Positions 47,575 to 58,837 of a stretch of 64,000 bases of DNA are shown here, piece after piece. A program made the translations under genes and the position numbers. How positions within the stretch are numbered: position 1 is the first letter of the stretch; each line of letters begins with the position of its first letter. The notes under the pieces were generated by a model. It was not told the origin of the DNA, did no database searches, and saw only the letters and a list, made by a program, of their open reading frames with translations. The stretch is from Rhynchopus sp. YZ270_cl-10. Its lineage: Eukaryota; Euglenozoa; Diplonemea; Diplonemida; Diplonemidae. The DNA lies in the NCBI GenBank assembly GCA_964035575.1, contig OZ037858.1, forward strand, positions 310,001 through 374,000, given 5' to 3'.

Positions 47575-48177
47575 ACATTTTTTTTTTGTGTGTTGTAGTG
47601 GGGAGCGGGAGTAAAGGAACACATACATGGCATAGCGCTACTAGTCCAAATGACTAGTGTTTTACAACTAGTTACACCAGTAACACCATTAGTTTAGCAC
47701 TACCAGTCGTTACAACTAGCAGTTCTACTTGTCCGCCGTGTATGGGATGGGGGCGGTGGGTTTGGTAAAACTTATCCCAGACAAACCGTACTTTCTTGCT
47801 GACAGATCGTTTGATCCGTATCAAGGTTATTGGGGGGGAAACTCAGTGGGGAGGGAAGAGGAGGAGTAAGTGGGTGAGGGAAAGGCTTTTTCATAGCAAC
47901 ACACAGCAGAACTGAATGGGGTAGAGAAAAGCGCACAAAAAAAAGGAGGGGGGAAAGCTTGACTATTATTATTTTTTTTTCCCTTGCCATATCTGCCTTT
48001 TGTCAATCCCTCTCACTTCGTTGTGAGGATGTATACGAAAACTTTTTTTTTCTTGAAAACTTTGACAACGTTCACCCCCGCGAACAGGCAATTCACGTTT
48101 TCTTTTTGATTTTTGCTATTCTAAAAACAAAGCTTTTTTTTTTGCCTCAATTCAGAAAAAGAAGAGAAAAAAAAACA

Positions 48178-48212
48178 TTGAAATACAAAGCCCTCTCGAG
48201 AACAGCACCTTT
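48178..48212. repeat. short dispersed repeat, family III fragment
   Basis: Plus-strand TTGAAATACAAAGCCCTCTC then GAGAACAGCACC. Confidence 0.7.
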
Positions 48213-48621
48213 AAAAAAAAAGGGGGGTAATAAAGCTTGAAGTGGGAGCCTTGAACAGACCTGTTGCTAACTCGGGAAAACGAATCAGGAAATTGGAAAA
48301 TCTTTGGGCACATCTGACCACAATATTTTTTTCCCCCGAGCCCTCGAGCACGACATAGTTTGGCTGTAAAAAATGTGCTGATTTCCCATTGGCATTTTCC
48401 TGATGATAATTACCAACAGTACCATTTTGTGCAAAACGCCTTGCATGCAGGCATTGGCGCGCTTCATGGGTTAACCGAACACCCTGGGGGTGTTGTTTTG
48501 ATAAGCATAGCGCAACCATGTTGTAAATCTACACCTCACAAAACCCATTGACCCCACAGAAGACCCCCAGAGTGCTAAGTCCGGGGTAGAAAAAAAATAT
48601 GGGTGAGGGGTGTTTAAAAAG

Positions 48622-48660
48622 AGGAGTTGAAGGTGCAAACACCCGGCGGATGCAGGCACC
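48622..48660 (-). repeat. LINE 3'-tail-like repeat (family IV)
   Basis: Plus-strand AGGAGTTGAAGGTGCAAACA then CCCGGCGGATGCAGGCACC. Confidence 0.6.
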
Positions 48661-48769
48661 GAAAAGAAAAAAGGAAAAATGTAGGTCAGAAGCATCGCGA
48701 ATAGCAGAAAGGTAAATCAGAACAGGGGATTATCGTGCGGTTCGCATTTAGTTGAAATCAACTAAATCT

Positions 48770-49186
48770 TTTTTTGGGAGGGGGAAAAAAAAAAAAAAGA
48801 GGGGATTTTTGGGCACTTTTGGGGACCCCTCGCCCGACCCCCAGATGACTGGAATGATGGAACCATAAAATTTTTCTGCTCGCTGCGTACCGTACCCCTT
48901 ATTTTTTTTGCCTGCGGCGCCATTTTCCTTTTTTGCTCCGCAAAAAAGGGTTTGTTGAGTGACTATGTGGTGTAAACCAGCATTTTTACACCGTACCCTT
49001 TTTTTTTCGCCTGCGGCGCCATTTTTTTCTTCTTTTTTCATACGGCTAAAGAATCGCAGGGTGGCGTTCGCGAAGTTTGACGAATACAAGCGCGTGCAAA
49101 AAGTAGTTATGCAGTGGAGAAAGAATGGAAACCACCAACCCTGAACAGTACTTGACCTGCCTTTCCCGGGGGGAAAAATTTTTTTT
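48770..49186 (-). mobile_element. retroposon-like insertion with 13-bp direct repeats
   Basis: Exact 13-bp direct repeats ATCAACTAAATCT (48757-48769 and 49187-49199) flank 417 bp. On the minus strand the insert ends in an A run next to one repeat, as expected for a poly(A)-tailed retroposon with a target duplication. It contains two GCCTGCGGCGCCAT blocks that match, in reverse orientation, the interior of the MITE at 8598-9037. It encodes no protein I recognise. Confidence 0.6.
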
Positions 49187-49718
49187 ATCAACTAAATCTG
49201 AGAAAATTGCGAATTTGACGATAATGGGCTGAATCAGAAGAGAAAAAAAAAAATGGTACATCGCCTCTGTGGACTCAGGCACCAAAAAAAGAAGCTTTGG
49301 AATATATGTGCCTCTCTCACACATCCAAGCTTGCGCACATCTCAGTAAGGGGGGTAAGAAGGTGTGCAATAGCGTGAAACGAATAGGGTTTCTTCATTTA
49401 GGTTTCAACACCCTACCGAGGTGCGTCTGCACTCATTGTCGCCCGATGGCTACTGTACTGAAAAATATGGACACAAAATCGCAATTTATCTATCTTGTAG
49501 TATTTGTTGGAGAAGTGTATCCATCACGCAAAGCAGTCTGCACTGACCGCTCGACACTGAACGTCTTCACTATGTATTCTTTGTCAGAATGGTGTGTAGT
49601 GGCCATTCTCTCCAAAACTCGGATATGGTCAGTTATGCCCTATTATCTGGTTTTCGGGTATATCTGACCATTTCAAAAAAAAGGGTAGGGGTATAACTGA
49701 CTATTCCCCAAATTTTTA

Positions 49719-49750
49719 CAAAATACAAAGCCCTCTCATGACAGTGTACC
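49719..49750. repeat. short dispersed repeat, family III fragment
   Basis: Plus-strand CAAAATACAAAGCCCTCTCA then TGACAGTGTACC. Confidence 0.7.
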
Positions 49751-49763
49751 AACCAAAAAAAAT

Positions 49764-49810
49764 AAAAAGTTTATGTGTGATGAACCTAATGCTCTCGTGG
49801 TTAGTCACCT
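49764..49810. repeat. short dispersed repeat, family II
   Basis: Plus-strand AAAAGTTTATGTGTGATGAA then CCTAATGCTCTCGTGGTTAG. Confidence 0.65.
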
Positions 49811-50434
49811 GAAAAAGCTCCACTTTCATTTTTGTGTGGGTTTGCCCCTGCGTGAGGTAAACAAATGGAATGGAGTTGATGATTTTTTTTTTTTTTACAA
49901 AATTCTGTCTTTTTGTCGACAATCGCCTAAGCACACCGAGTGGAAGCCTAGGGGTTGTACTAAATGTTGATCGAAGCCTTTGTTTGTTTTTGTTTTTGTT
50001 TTTTTTAAATATGTGCTTTCCGTCGTATCATAAGAACCCAGCAAGGTGGGTTCGATAGACTCCATGACACCCTGTCTCCGTTGCAATGCTCACCCCTATC
50101 CCACGCGCACAACGTTTCGCATACAGTTCGTTGTGCGCTTTATTATTGATTTTTGTTTCCATTCACGCACACGCACACACCCTGAACCCCCCCACCACCC
50201 CAGCAATTCTTTGTTTGGCACAACGTAAAACGTAACGGAAACTGAACATGAATATAACAAAACATCTCGCCCCCCCCGCTCTCTCACAAGACACCTAGTC
50301 ACAAGGCGAGGCACCCCATTTTTTTTTTTTTTTGTATCAACAATCGCCGCACCCACCTTCATGGATGACCAAAAAACCTTTACATTTCTAGCGGAATCTC
50401 GACCGGAGATTCTCGAAATTCTTATGAGCTTTGG

Positions 50435-51547
50435 TTATGCTGCGTCGATGAGTGGGGAAGAGTCGCGGCTGGATATGCCGTTAGACTCTGCAGTGTAGAG
50501 GGAGAGGCCACCGAGCGAGTTGTCCTGCGCACTGGGGAGCTCCTCCACGACGAGCAGCCAGTTGCGGAAGGCAAGGGTCGCGTCGCGCTGCTCAGAGCTG
50601 CAGTCTTGGAGTTCGATGGAGAATTTCTGCAGCGGGGGCATGCGGACAGGAGACACCTCGACAGGACCTCTCAACTCCACATCCAACTTCCTCTTGTCAC
50701 CACCCGGCGCCCATGGAGGACTAGTAGGTTCCCCAACCGAGACTGGGTTCATAAGCCGCTCCAGCCACGACATCAGTCTCGCGGAGGTGCTGATATTCCC
50801 GCATGCGGTGAGCGCAGGGTTCCCCAACCCCACAACCCGAAGATGTGTCCTGCACACTCTGATCCGCCACCCATCGTGCACCAACTCAAACGGAAGCAGC
50901 CTGCTCACCACCGGCAGCCGAGTCTGCAACATAGCGGTCGAAGACTTCCGCCACACCCGACTTACTAATTGCAACGACAACACATCATGCGTCTCAACAT
51001 GCGCCAAAACCACCTGCAACAACTCATGAGGAAGCAAACTGCAGGTTGACCTCCGACTGTTTTCAACGCTTCGTCGCGATGCAAGCACTCTGTGATACCC
51101 TGCACGCCCTCTACACCTTTCTAACCATTCTACCATCCGTGGATTTGCCTCAACAGAGATGTCATTGACCAACCCAAGCATGATGCTGTCAATAACACTG
51201 TACTCTGCCCCCAAAAAATAATTTCCTTGAAGCAGCTGCGCGAGGGCTGGGAGATATGCTTGAAGCTGTTCACGTAGGGGGAGAACCTCGAAGATGAGCG
51301 TGCGGAGGTGGGGGACGGTGGTGCGTATCGGATGCTCTGGGGATGGATCTACCAGCAACAGACGTGGAAGGTGTGTCAACAACAGCGGGCTTCCTCCGTG
51401 GTATCGACCCTCCTCCTGAACCCCACCCTCCTCCATCACAACCTCCGCACACAGCCCCGACACCTCCCACATCCCATACTGCGACGCCTTCACCTCCTCC
51501 ACCAACCCCTCTACCTCCCTCATATCGTCACCCAAATCCACTTCCAT
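50435..51547 (-). CDS. GST C-terminal-like domain + F-box protein
   Basis: 370 aa, ATG at 51547. Residues about 85-155 resemble the all-helical C-terminal domain of glutathione transferases (LPALAQLLQGNYFLGAEYSV, VIDSIMLGLVND, PRMVEWLERCRGRAGYHRVL). No thioredoxin-like half with the usual catalytic residue is evident in the first 80 residues, so enzyme activity is doubtful. Residues about 168-205 fit an F-box (LLPHELLQVVLAHVETHDVL, then SLQLVSRVWRKSS), which would bind Skp1 of an SCF ubiquitin ligase. The C-terminal 160 residues are unassigned. The pairing suggests a GST-like domain used as a binding module in ubiquitin signalling; that is inference. Confidence 0.75.
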   Translation of the reverse strand: MEVDLGDDMREVEGLVEEVKASQYGMWEVSGLCAEVVMEEGGVQEEGRYHGGSPLLLTHLPRLLLVDPSPEHPIRTTVPHLRTLIFEVLPLREQLQAYLPALAQLLQGNYFLGAEYSVIDSIMLGLVNDISVEANPRMVEWLERCRGRAGYHRVLASRRSVENSRRSTCSLLPHELLQVVLAHVETHDVLSLQLVSRVWRKSSTAMLQTRLPVVSRLLPFELVHDGWRIRVCRTHLRVVGLGNPALTACGNISTSARLMSWLERLMNPVSVGEPTSPPWAPGGDKRKLDVELRGPVEVSPVRMPPLQKFSIELQDCSSEQRDATLAFRNWLLVVEELPSAQDNSLGGLSLYTAESNGISSRDSSPLIDAA

Positions 51548-51827
51548 TTAAAAAACGCTAAAAAAAAATAGGGAAAATTAAGAGAAATACTTGAGATTTT
51601 TTTTTTTTTCACAAATGAAATGGAGAGATTGACATGAGAAGGGGGTTTCGGGGGGGGGAGAGGGGGGGGTTAAAAAAAAATTCGTAAAATTAGGGAATAT
51701 AGAAGAGCTTAAAGAGGGGAGAGGTGGTGTGTTTGTTATGTGGGGGGGATTTTTTTTTTTCTGTGGGGAGTGTGGGGTTTTGTGGTGGGGTTTTGAGTGG
51801 GGAGAGAGGAGGCCTCAAAAAGACACG

Positions 51828-51863
<36 letters not shown>

Positions 51864-52560
51864 AAGTTTTCTTTTTTGCTTTTTTCCCCTCTGATATGTC
51901 TACTTCACTATACCCCCTCCCCCCCATCCCTATTCCCGGTGAGACAGTAAAATAAAAAGCACGCAAAAAAGAGTTGCATACCAAACCGTAAAAGATGAAC
52001 GGGGCCCTCCCGGGGGGTGAAACGCATCTTACAAAGGGAGGAACAATATGATCAAAAGGAAACCTTGGTCTCTCTTGCATATTGCATGGAAAAAAAAAAA
52101 AAGAGAAAAAATTGACAGAATGCGCTCTCTCGTGCCGTGATGCTACCACTGGATGGATTATGGCTGAACGCCTCTAAGCCAGAACCCAGTCTAGAGACAT
52201 ACGTGAAATATTTCAGGGCACATGAGTTTATTATTTAGTTAGCAAAGAATGACCTAAGCACTTCACAAACCACAAAAAAAAACCTTTGAAAAAAGAATTG
52301 AATTGTTTGGGGGTACTGTCCTCATATTATTTATAAAAAAAATTAAAACAGTTTTGCTTCTGTATCGAATCCGTTGTCATGTTCTGGAGCATGGATACCA
52401 TCAAAAAAGAGAGGGTGATGAAACAAAGTACAAGGCGCTCAGTGGAGTCAGGCCACCCAAAGGGGGGTGGAAGCTACGCTGTATGATCACAAAGCTATTT
52501 GATGGAGTGGTTTACCGCTACAAAGCCGTGGCTTTATGTCATTTTGTTTTATTATTGTTT

Positions 52561-52620
52561 GATGCATTGTTGGAGTAGTTGCCTCGGTTGTGTTGCCACA
52601 GTTGTGCAATCTCCACTGTC
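52561..52620. repeat. short dispersed repeat, family VIII
   Basis: Third copy of the unit at 5031 and 7841 (GTTGGAGTAGTTGCCTCGGT...), with a 5-bp internal deletion. Confidence 0.88.
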
Positions 52621-54180
52621 GCTTTTTTTTTTCGCGCTGTATAGAAGAGAAAGTGAAGTGATACCGCCTGGGCTGCAGACGTTGTATCACAAAGCTCCTA
52701 CCAAGTGGTCCCGAGTACAGCTGTTGACTGTTAAACTAAAGAAGATTTCTGAAGATGAATTAGTCTCAGGTCACATCTTTCAAGCTCAACAAACTGTAGT
52801 TGGTTATGCGGGCACCTGAATAGTGATTGAACTAGGGGGATGAAGGGTCTTCGGGTACGGGGGTACTGATGAAAATGGACATACCAAATGAAACCTGGCC
52901 AGCTTTTCCCCCCCTTTTTTTTTTTTGTAGTATCACAAAATTGCACCCAGTCTGTTTCCTCTTATTCCCCTCCCCAGGCCAGAGAAACAAATATGGGGAG
53001 GTGGGAAAATAGGATACGACATACTGGAAAAAAAGCTGGGTTTTTTGTTCTTCAAGTTGCCCGACGGGGGCGAGGGGGGGCAGGGGGCAGGGGGGCGAAT
53101 TGAGGTGAAAAAAAAATATATTGAAAGATGAATGTGCCTCGCATTCCTTTTAACTAAAATCAAGTAATTGTGACACCCTTTCTCCTCTTGGTAAAAGACC
53201 CGTTGTAGGGTCTGTTTGTATGAAGTATTGCACAAAATCAAAGGAGTGTGAAAAGCGGGTCGGAAGCAACCTGAACACATAGGTAGCTAGCGCGTAACAA
53301 ACACCTACCAACATGGGGTGTATGGATGTTCTTCGCTGAAAGCTGCAAACACACTGAGGAAAAAAAAAAAAAAATACACATCGGATGCGAGCACTTTTCA
53401 TAAAAAAAAACCAAATTTAAAAAAAAAACGCGAACAGTTGAGAAAATAAAACACCACACGGACGGCATCCACCAAAAACAAAGGTAAACAAAACCTCGTG
53501 GATGCACGCCCTCCCACCTCTCTACATGAAAGGTAACAATACCACGAGGAAGGTTTGTATGTGACAGGAGTAACAATAGATTCACATAAAGGACATAAAG
53601 GTACACAAATAAATCAACTCTACCCTTTGCAGCAACGAATCACAAAACAGCCGGGGGGGAAGAAGGGAGGGGCTACACCGGACCTGTGAACGGGTGGACA
53701 TATCACGCAGTTGCTTCCCTGCAAGGGGACAGAAGAAAAAAAAGAGTTTTCCCACATCGGAACGGCAGCATGCCCCAGGTAAACGCTAAGACAAATCAAA
53801 GGGGATCCTGGCAAAGGGAGGCAAAACGTTGCTTCCAATAAACCTGGAAAATCAGCGGTTAACGATTTCCATGACTCCTGGCAAGAGGGAAACGGATGGG
53901 GGGGGTGGTGTGGCAGGGTTGGTTTAGTACAGCACAAAAAAGTTTTAAACACCCTGTACTAAACTAACACTGGGTTGCGGTGCGGATTTCTACACAAAGA
54001 GAAAGGGACATAAACGGTATTCGATATTTAAAAAAAAACGTCATCACCTCTCACATAACTAAATACAACAAACAAGGGGGAGACACAACGGAGTTCGTTG
54101 ATGAGACAAAAAAAAGGTCGTTCTTTTTAAAAAAAAATATGTTTCTGTCAAGAGAGCTTGTAAATATATAAAAAAGGTAA

Positions 54181-54223
54181 CGTTGATAGAACAAACTCCG
54201 GGACGCAGACACTGACACTCCGC
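54181..54223 (-). repeat. LINE 3'-tail-like repeat (family IV)
   Basis: Plus-strand CGTTGATAGAACAAACTCCG then GGACGCAGACACTGACACTC. Confidence 0.65.
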
Positions 54224-55523
54224 AAAAAAATACGATTTTTTTTTTCCCGCCTCCACAACTGCTGTCGCGTGCGAATTGCACGCCACGCGAAGTCAGATTG
54301 TATGGACGCAGGCATTTTTTCATTATTCACAATATTATGGATCTCTGGGGAACTAAAGAAAGAGCAGTTGAAACGTACGAAACAAAGGCTAACGTACCTT
54401 TAGGCTAATCTGTTTAGACCCGACAGTCTTCGTATCACCTTTTTTTATCGTGCGTTTAGCCATCCACATGTATAAGAAAGCACTCTGCAAGGACTGTTAT
54501 AACACCATTGGGGGCCTACACCACCCCGTATGGAAGTATAAAAACTTATTTTTGGGTGAGATAGACAGTACTGCGTTTTTTTTTTTTGTAAAGGGGTTTC
54601 TTTTATGAACAATTTAACCCTTAGCCAACCAGCAACCCGTACAGGGGTTGTTTTTTTGGGGGGTTTTATGAAGAACACCAGTAAATAAATTTTATTTTGG
54701 ACTTTTTGATCGATTTTTTTTATGTTGAAAAGATTTGTCACGAAACGTTCCAAAAAACATGTTTTCGGGGGAAAAAATCAATCACATATTTGGTAGGCAG
54801 CGTCAGGGATTGTCTCCCCCCAAACACTGAAAGTTGATGCTATTGTCTGGTTTTTGGGTTGGTGCCCAAGGCCCAACCAAGACCCCAAAAAATGTCAAAA
54901 ATATGGTATTTGTCACATATGAGCAAAAATAAAGCAATTGCGGGGTCGCACGACCTCCCATTCGTATCACAGCCACCCTCACACCAACAGGACTTTCACC
55001 TCCTTTTCACTGTTTTTCACTGGTTTTGACTGGTTTTGACTGTTTTCACTGTTTTTCACTATTTTTTGTTCCTCTCTCAGGCTGTTCATACAACTTCTAC
55101 TCCATATTTCTGACCAATTTTTTTTTTATTGATGTCATTTGCTCTCGATCTTTCAAATAACGCCATTTTCGAGTTCCGGTTTTGCACACATATTTCGTCA
55201 GAGGACTGCGGGAGCTATTTTCCTCGAATTTTTGGGTGTTTTTTTCCAAGCATTTTGGATTTTTTACAAAATATTTTTTTTTCAAAAAAAGTCCCAAACA
55301 TAAATAATCAAAAGTTCTGCTCAAAATCTTTCAATTGCGACCAGAATCGGTCAAAAAGTCGTTGCCCTTCACATTTTGCCTCTTGGAGAGCCTGGACCCC
55401 CAAAAAACAAAAAAACACACCTGAAAATGCCTTGGTTGGCTAAGGGTTAAAGGGGGGTATGAGAATTTGGAAAGAGGCCAAAAAATAACGTAGCGTAGAG
55501 AACGAACCTTAAAAAAAAAACTT

Positions 55524-55628
55524 GACTTGAAATACAACAGCTCGTGAACAGTGTACCTTGGTACAAGACAGGGTGGGACCCCAACCATGCCGTCCTACAT
55601 CCATTTCGTGGTTTACATCTGATATGTG
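55524..55628. repeat. short dispersed repeat, family III (full length)
   Basis: Plus-strand TGAAATACAACAGCTCGTGA...GGTGGGACCCCAACCATGCC...TTTCGTGGTTTACATCTGAT. Third long copy. Confidence 0.85.
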
Positions 55629-56238
55629 CTACTCCCGCTTCCACTCATCAACCAGATGAACGGGGATTATTGCAAACACAGGGCAATTAGGCCTGTGTGA
55701 TGAGGGTCCGGTTGGGGGGAAAAGAGAGCGGAGGGGTTGGTCGAGTTGTGGAGAGTGAAAACAAAATCCTCTATTTTGTTTTGTTAACAATCTACATGCG
55801 GCAATGGGGTGTACATTTTTTTTTTTTTGTTTGTTTGTTCTTTTTTGTATACAAAAAATGTGTTGGGGGTGGTAACCCTTCTTGAAAAAATGATTTTAGA
55901 CAAAATCTTTAAAAAGAGATGGAATCGTCCACTAGCACTAAAGAAACGAAAAAAGAAGAAAACAAGGCATATAGCCCATCATAGGTTCATCTTGTGGGGT
56001 TTGCTCACACAAGCACCATTACATTGCCAGCGGATTTTTTTTTTGTTTTTGTTTTTTTGGTTGCAGATTGTCACACCCCTCCCGCCCCCTCCTCCTCCTA
56101 CACCACTCCCCTACATTTAAACAAATACCCACCCTCGCCCTGAAAAACATTGTGATGAAAAATTGATATGACACTTAACACTGTTCTACCCGCCCCCCCC
56201 CAGCATGCATCACCGGACAACAGGTGGACACACTGCAA

Positions 56239-56535
56239 CAGGCACTCCGCTAGGTACTAAAGTTCTGTTGATTGTCAACAGAACTTTTTGAAAATGGGGA
56301 AAAAAAGAAAAAAAAAAAAAGTTCTGCTGAGTGGTTCAGACCCGTTCTACCTGTCAAAAAAGCTCAGGAGAAGAAGATATGGAGAGGTGAGTGCTCAAAC
56401 GTCCCAAAAAAGTCAAAATCGGGCGTTGGAAAAAAAAAAGTTGCGTACCGTGCGCCTGCGGCGCAAGCATGTACCCCACCAACGTGGACCATCAACAGAA
56501 TATTTTCAAAATCGGAAATCCTAGCGGAGAGCCTG
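56239..56535. mobile_element. hAT-like MITE (297 bp) with 8-bp TSD
   Basis: Ends CAGGCACTCCGCTAGG and, reverse-complemented, CAGGCTCTCCGCTAGG. An exact 8-bp direct repeat CACTGCAA flanks it (56231-56238 and 56536-56543). An inner AGTTCTGTTG...CAACAGAACT palindrome near the left end links it to the MITE at 8598. It sits 34 bp beyond the stop codon of the transporter gene, so it may be part of that gene's 3' UTR. Confidence 0.9.
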
Positions 56536-56576
56536 CACTGCAATCAAAAAAAAAAAAAAAAAAAAAACATAGCGAT

Positions 56577-58309
56577 CTACGAACTGATCGCGGTGACGAC
56601 GACAGAGGCGACGCCTGCAACGATACCACCGTAGTAGAGAATCTCAATCATAATGTTGTTCAGCAGGTCGTCAGGGATGCCGGGCTCTGTCCACGCAGAG
56701 CGCAGCTGTGGGCGGCTCTCAGCGTCACGCTCGATCTCGTAGCGGGACGGCCCGTCCTCGTCGTTGAAGTACGCCTTTTCAATGGCCTTCATCTTCTTGA
56801 CAAAGGCGGCAGGCAAGTGCAAACAAAGGTACGACGAACACACACTCCCCAAATAAGAGAAGATAGTGCTCATATTAGGAATGATCAACGCAAAAAACAA
56901 CGCAGAAAGCGAAATGGAAATCGACAAAGCGTAGTGCGTGAAGTTGGACGGCTTGACCGTCTGTTTGTGCATGGACTGCGACATGCTTCTGTGCCCCCAC
57001 AGATACCCACGGGACGAAGAGGAGCCAACCTGAGAGTGCGAGCAGGTGGATTGTTTTTCTCCCTTTTGGATAGATACCTCTTGCTTGTCATTCACAGAGT
57101 CGGCAAGCCTTGCGGTCTCGCCTTCATGACCAGCCTCACCACGGAGGCTCATCATCACTTGAAAGATCGAATCCTGTAAAAAAATGTGACATAATATTAT
57201 CCAAAAGGCAAAACGAGACATACCCTGCAGGGGAACACAAGCAGCGGGAACGCGACAACAACTGTCATAGCAATCGCGACGAAGGCAATCGCGATCACCG
57301 CGTCCTTTGCGGGGTTCAAATTGTGCAGAATGGTGGACGCCGTCACGTCGAGGAAGTCAATGTAGCCGAACGTCCCCATCAGGCCGTACACGATGAAGCA
57401 GATGCCGCCCATACCGATCCACGAGATGCGCATCATCTTCTCTGGGGTAGGGTTCTTGAGCTCCTGGTAGATGGCGAAGACGTTCACCTGGCAGGTGTAC
57501 GCCAGGAGGATGAGGGGCACCGGGAGAAGCGTTCTGTAGGACGTCACCACCCAGACAAGATCCTTTTCGCAGTCACCGTCGGGGGTGAGGAAGTCGCTTG
57601 GGGAGACACCAGACCCTGAGAAGGAATCGGGAGACGTCTCTGAAGTGTTGATGCAATCATAGTACCAATCGTCAAAGCGATGGCCCGCTGTGTGGTAGAT
57701 GGTGGCAACAACAAGAATCATAATGCTCATAACCCCGAGAAGCGAGCTGAAACGCAGCGCATTGACGTTCTTCAGAAGCGACAACGGAAGCATCAGGCAA
57801 AACCAGAAGGTGCACATCACCAGCTGCTTTCCGTATCTCTCCTTCAGGAAGTGCGGCATCGCGTCGAGCTTCCGGACCGGGTCAAGAATGTCCCCCACAG
57901 CAATGATATACGCAATCGCCGTGCCATAGCAGAAAATGATGATCTGCGCCTCCACGAAGTACTCCACCTTCTTCCCGAAGAGGTGCAGGGTCAACTCCTC
58001 ATAGCTGTCTAAAGAGCGGGGACCCTTCCACGCAGGGGAGTGTCGCACCGCCTGCATAACCATGACCAGAAGCTTGATGGAGTACACCGTTGAAAGCATT
58101 CCCAATGTGAGCCACATCAGCCCCATCGCCAGACCGCTCTCCTTGATCGCGTACGGTAGGGTCAACGCGCCTGCCCCAAGCGTAGCAGACGCAATGTTAA
58201 AGACACCCGCCTTCACAGACCCCTCAGGGAGGATACGATCCATGATGCCTCTCTCAGGTCCTGCCTCATTCGGCATATCTCTGTCTCGTGGTGTTTCTTC
58301 TCCTCCCAT
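56577..58309 (-). CDS. AAAP-family amino-acid transporter, 2 exons
   Basis: Amino acid/auxin permease family (SLC38-like), a proton- or sodium-coupled transporter of neutral or cationic amino acids. Exons 58309-57224 and 57173-56577 join in phase 0 to 560 aa; the intron is 50 bp (GTATGT...TTTTACAG). The first helix has the family signature (SVKAGVFNIASATLGAGALT then LPYAIKESG). About ten further hydrophobic segments follow. A long hydrophilic loop after the splice junction (about 365-425, rich in Ser, Glu, Gln) is unusual. The start is the ATG opening MGGEETP; the longer frame upstream runs into a dispersed repeat arm. The exon junction lies inside a helix region, so splicing is needed for function. 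Confidence 0.9.
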
Positions 58310-58381
58310 TGTTAGAGCGTTTGTTAGGATAAGTCTGAGGTGAGGGGTTGCAATGATGAGGGAGGGAAGAGAGGGGGAGGC
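58310..58381. other. leader region of the transporter gene
   Basis: C/T-rich on the minus strand, compatible with a trans-splice acceptor region upstream of the ATG at 58309; I could not choose one AG. Confidence 0.4.
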
Positions 58382-58430
58382 AATGGTGGCAGTATTGCGA
58401 TGGGAGCCCATTGGAATACGCAAAATATAT
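58382..58430. repeat. single arm of the fold-back repeat
   Basis: AATGGTGGCAGTATTGCGAT... matches one arm of the hairpin at 23221-23328 with few changes. It lies about 70 bp upstream of the transporter ATG. Confidence 0.85.
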
Positions 58431-58837
58431 CAAAATACATCACAATACACGTGCGTCTATGTGTACATTAGGGGGAGGGGAGGGGAGAAATTGGTGAAGG
58501 GGTGTAAAAGAAAAGAGAAGTTGAGTTGAAAGTGTAAGGATGTCGGGATTTTTTTTTGGAAGATTCTTGAAAAAAAAAGAACACTTCATTTGAAGAAAAA
58601 GTGAGAACGTTACAAAAGGGTACCAATTTTTTTTTTCAAAAAGAACTCTTGAAAGAGTATGGTTTTGTGGCTTTTTTTGGCAAGAAGGAAAAACTCCACC
58701 TTACACCCTTTAACTTTCCTTTTCAAAACCCGCCCCTCAACAGCAGCTGGGGAGAGGGATCAATCAATCTCTTTCACATGGAAAGGGGGCGAATACTTTG
58801 GAACCACCCAGCGTCTACGAACAACACTTTGAGAACA

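Larger units (their letters stand above)
47378..50434. other. intergenic spacer rich in repeats (part 2)
   Basis: No gene supported. Contents: family I (47527), an ACTAGT-rich low-complexity stretch (about 47636-47735), families III (48178, 49719) and II (49764), a LINE-tail fragment (48622), and a 417-bp insertion between 13-bp direct repeats (48770-49186). Confidence 0.6.
51548..56230. other. long intergenic spacer
   Basis: No gene supported over 4.7 kb. Contents: a 30-bp poly(T) run (51833-51862), family VIII (52561-52620), a LINE-tail fragment (54181-54223), a full family III copy (55524-55628) and many A/T tracts. A frame of about 105 codons on the plus strand and one of about 70 on the minus strand overlap near 52640-52820; neither has recognisable similarity. 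Confidence 0.55.

Noticed and set aside
52499-52946. Overlapping frames on both strands near 52640-52820
   Set aside because: Neither shows similarity or a good start; one overlaps a family VIII repeat. Possibly a decayed exon but unsupported.
57197-58423. 38-residue N-terminal extension of the transporter
   Set aside because: Its first part is the fold-back repeat arm; the family signature begins shortly after the ATG at 58309.
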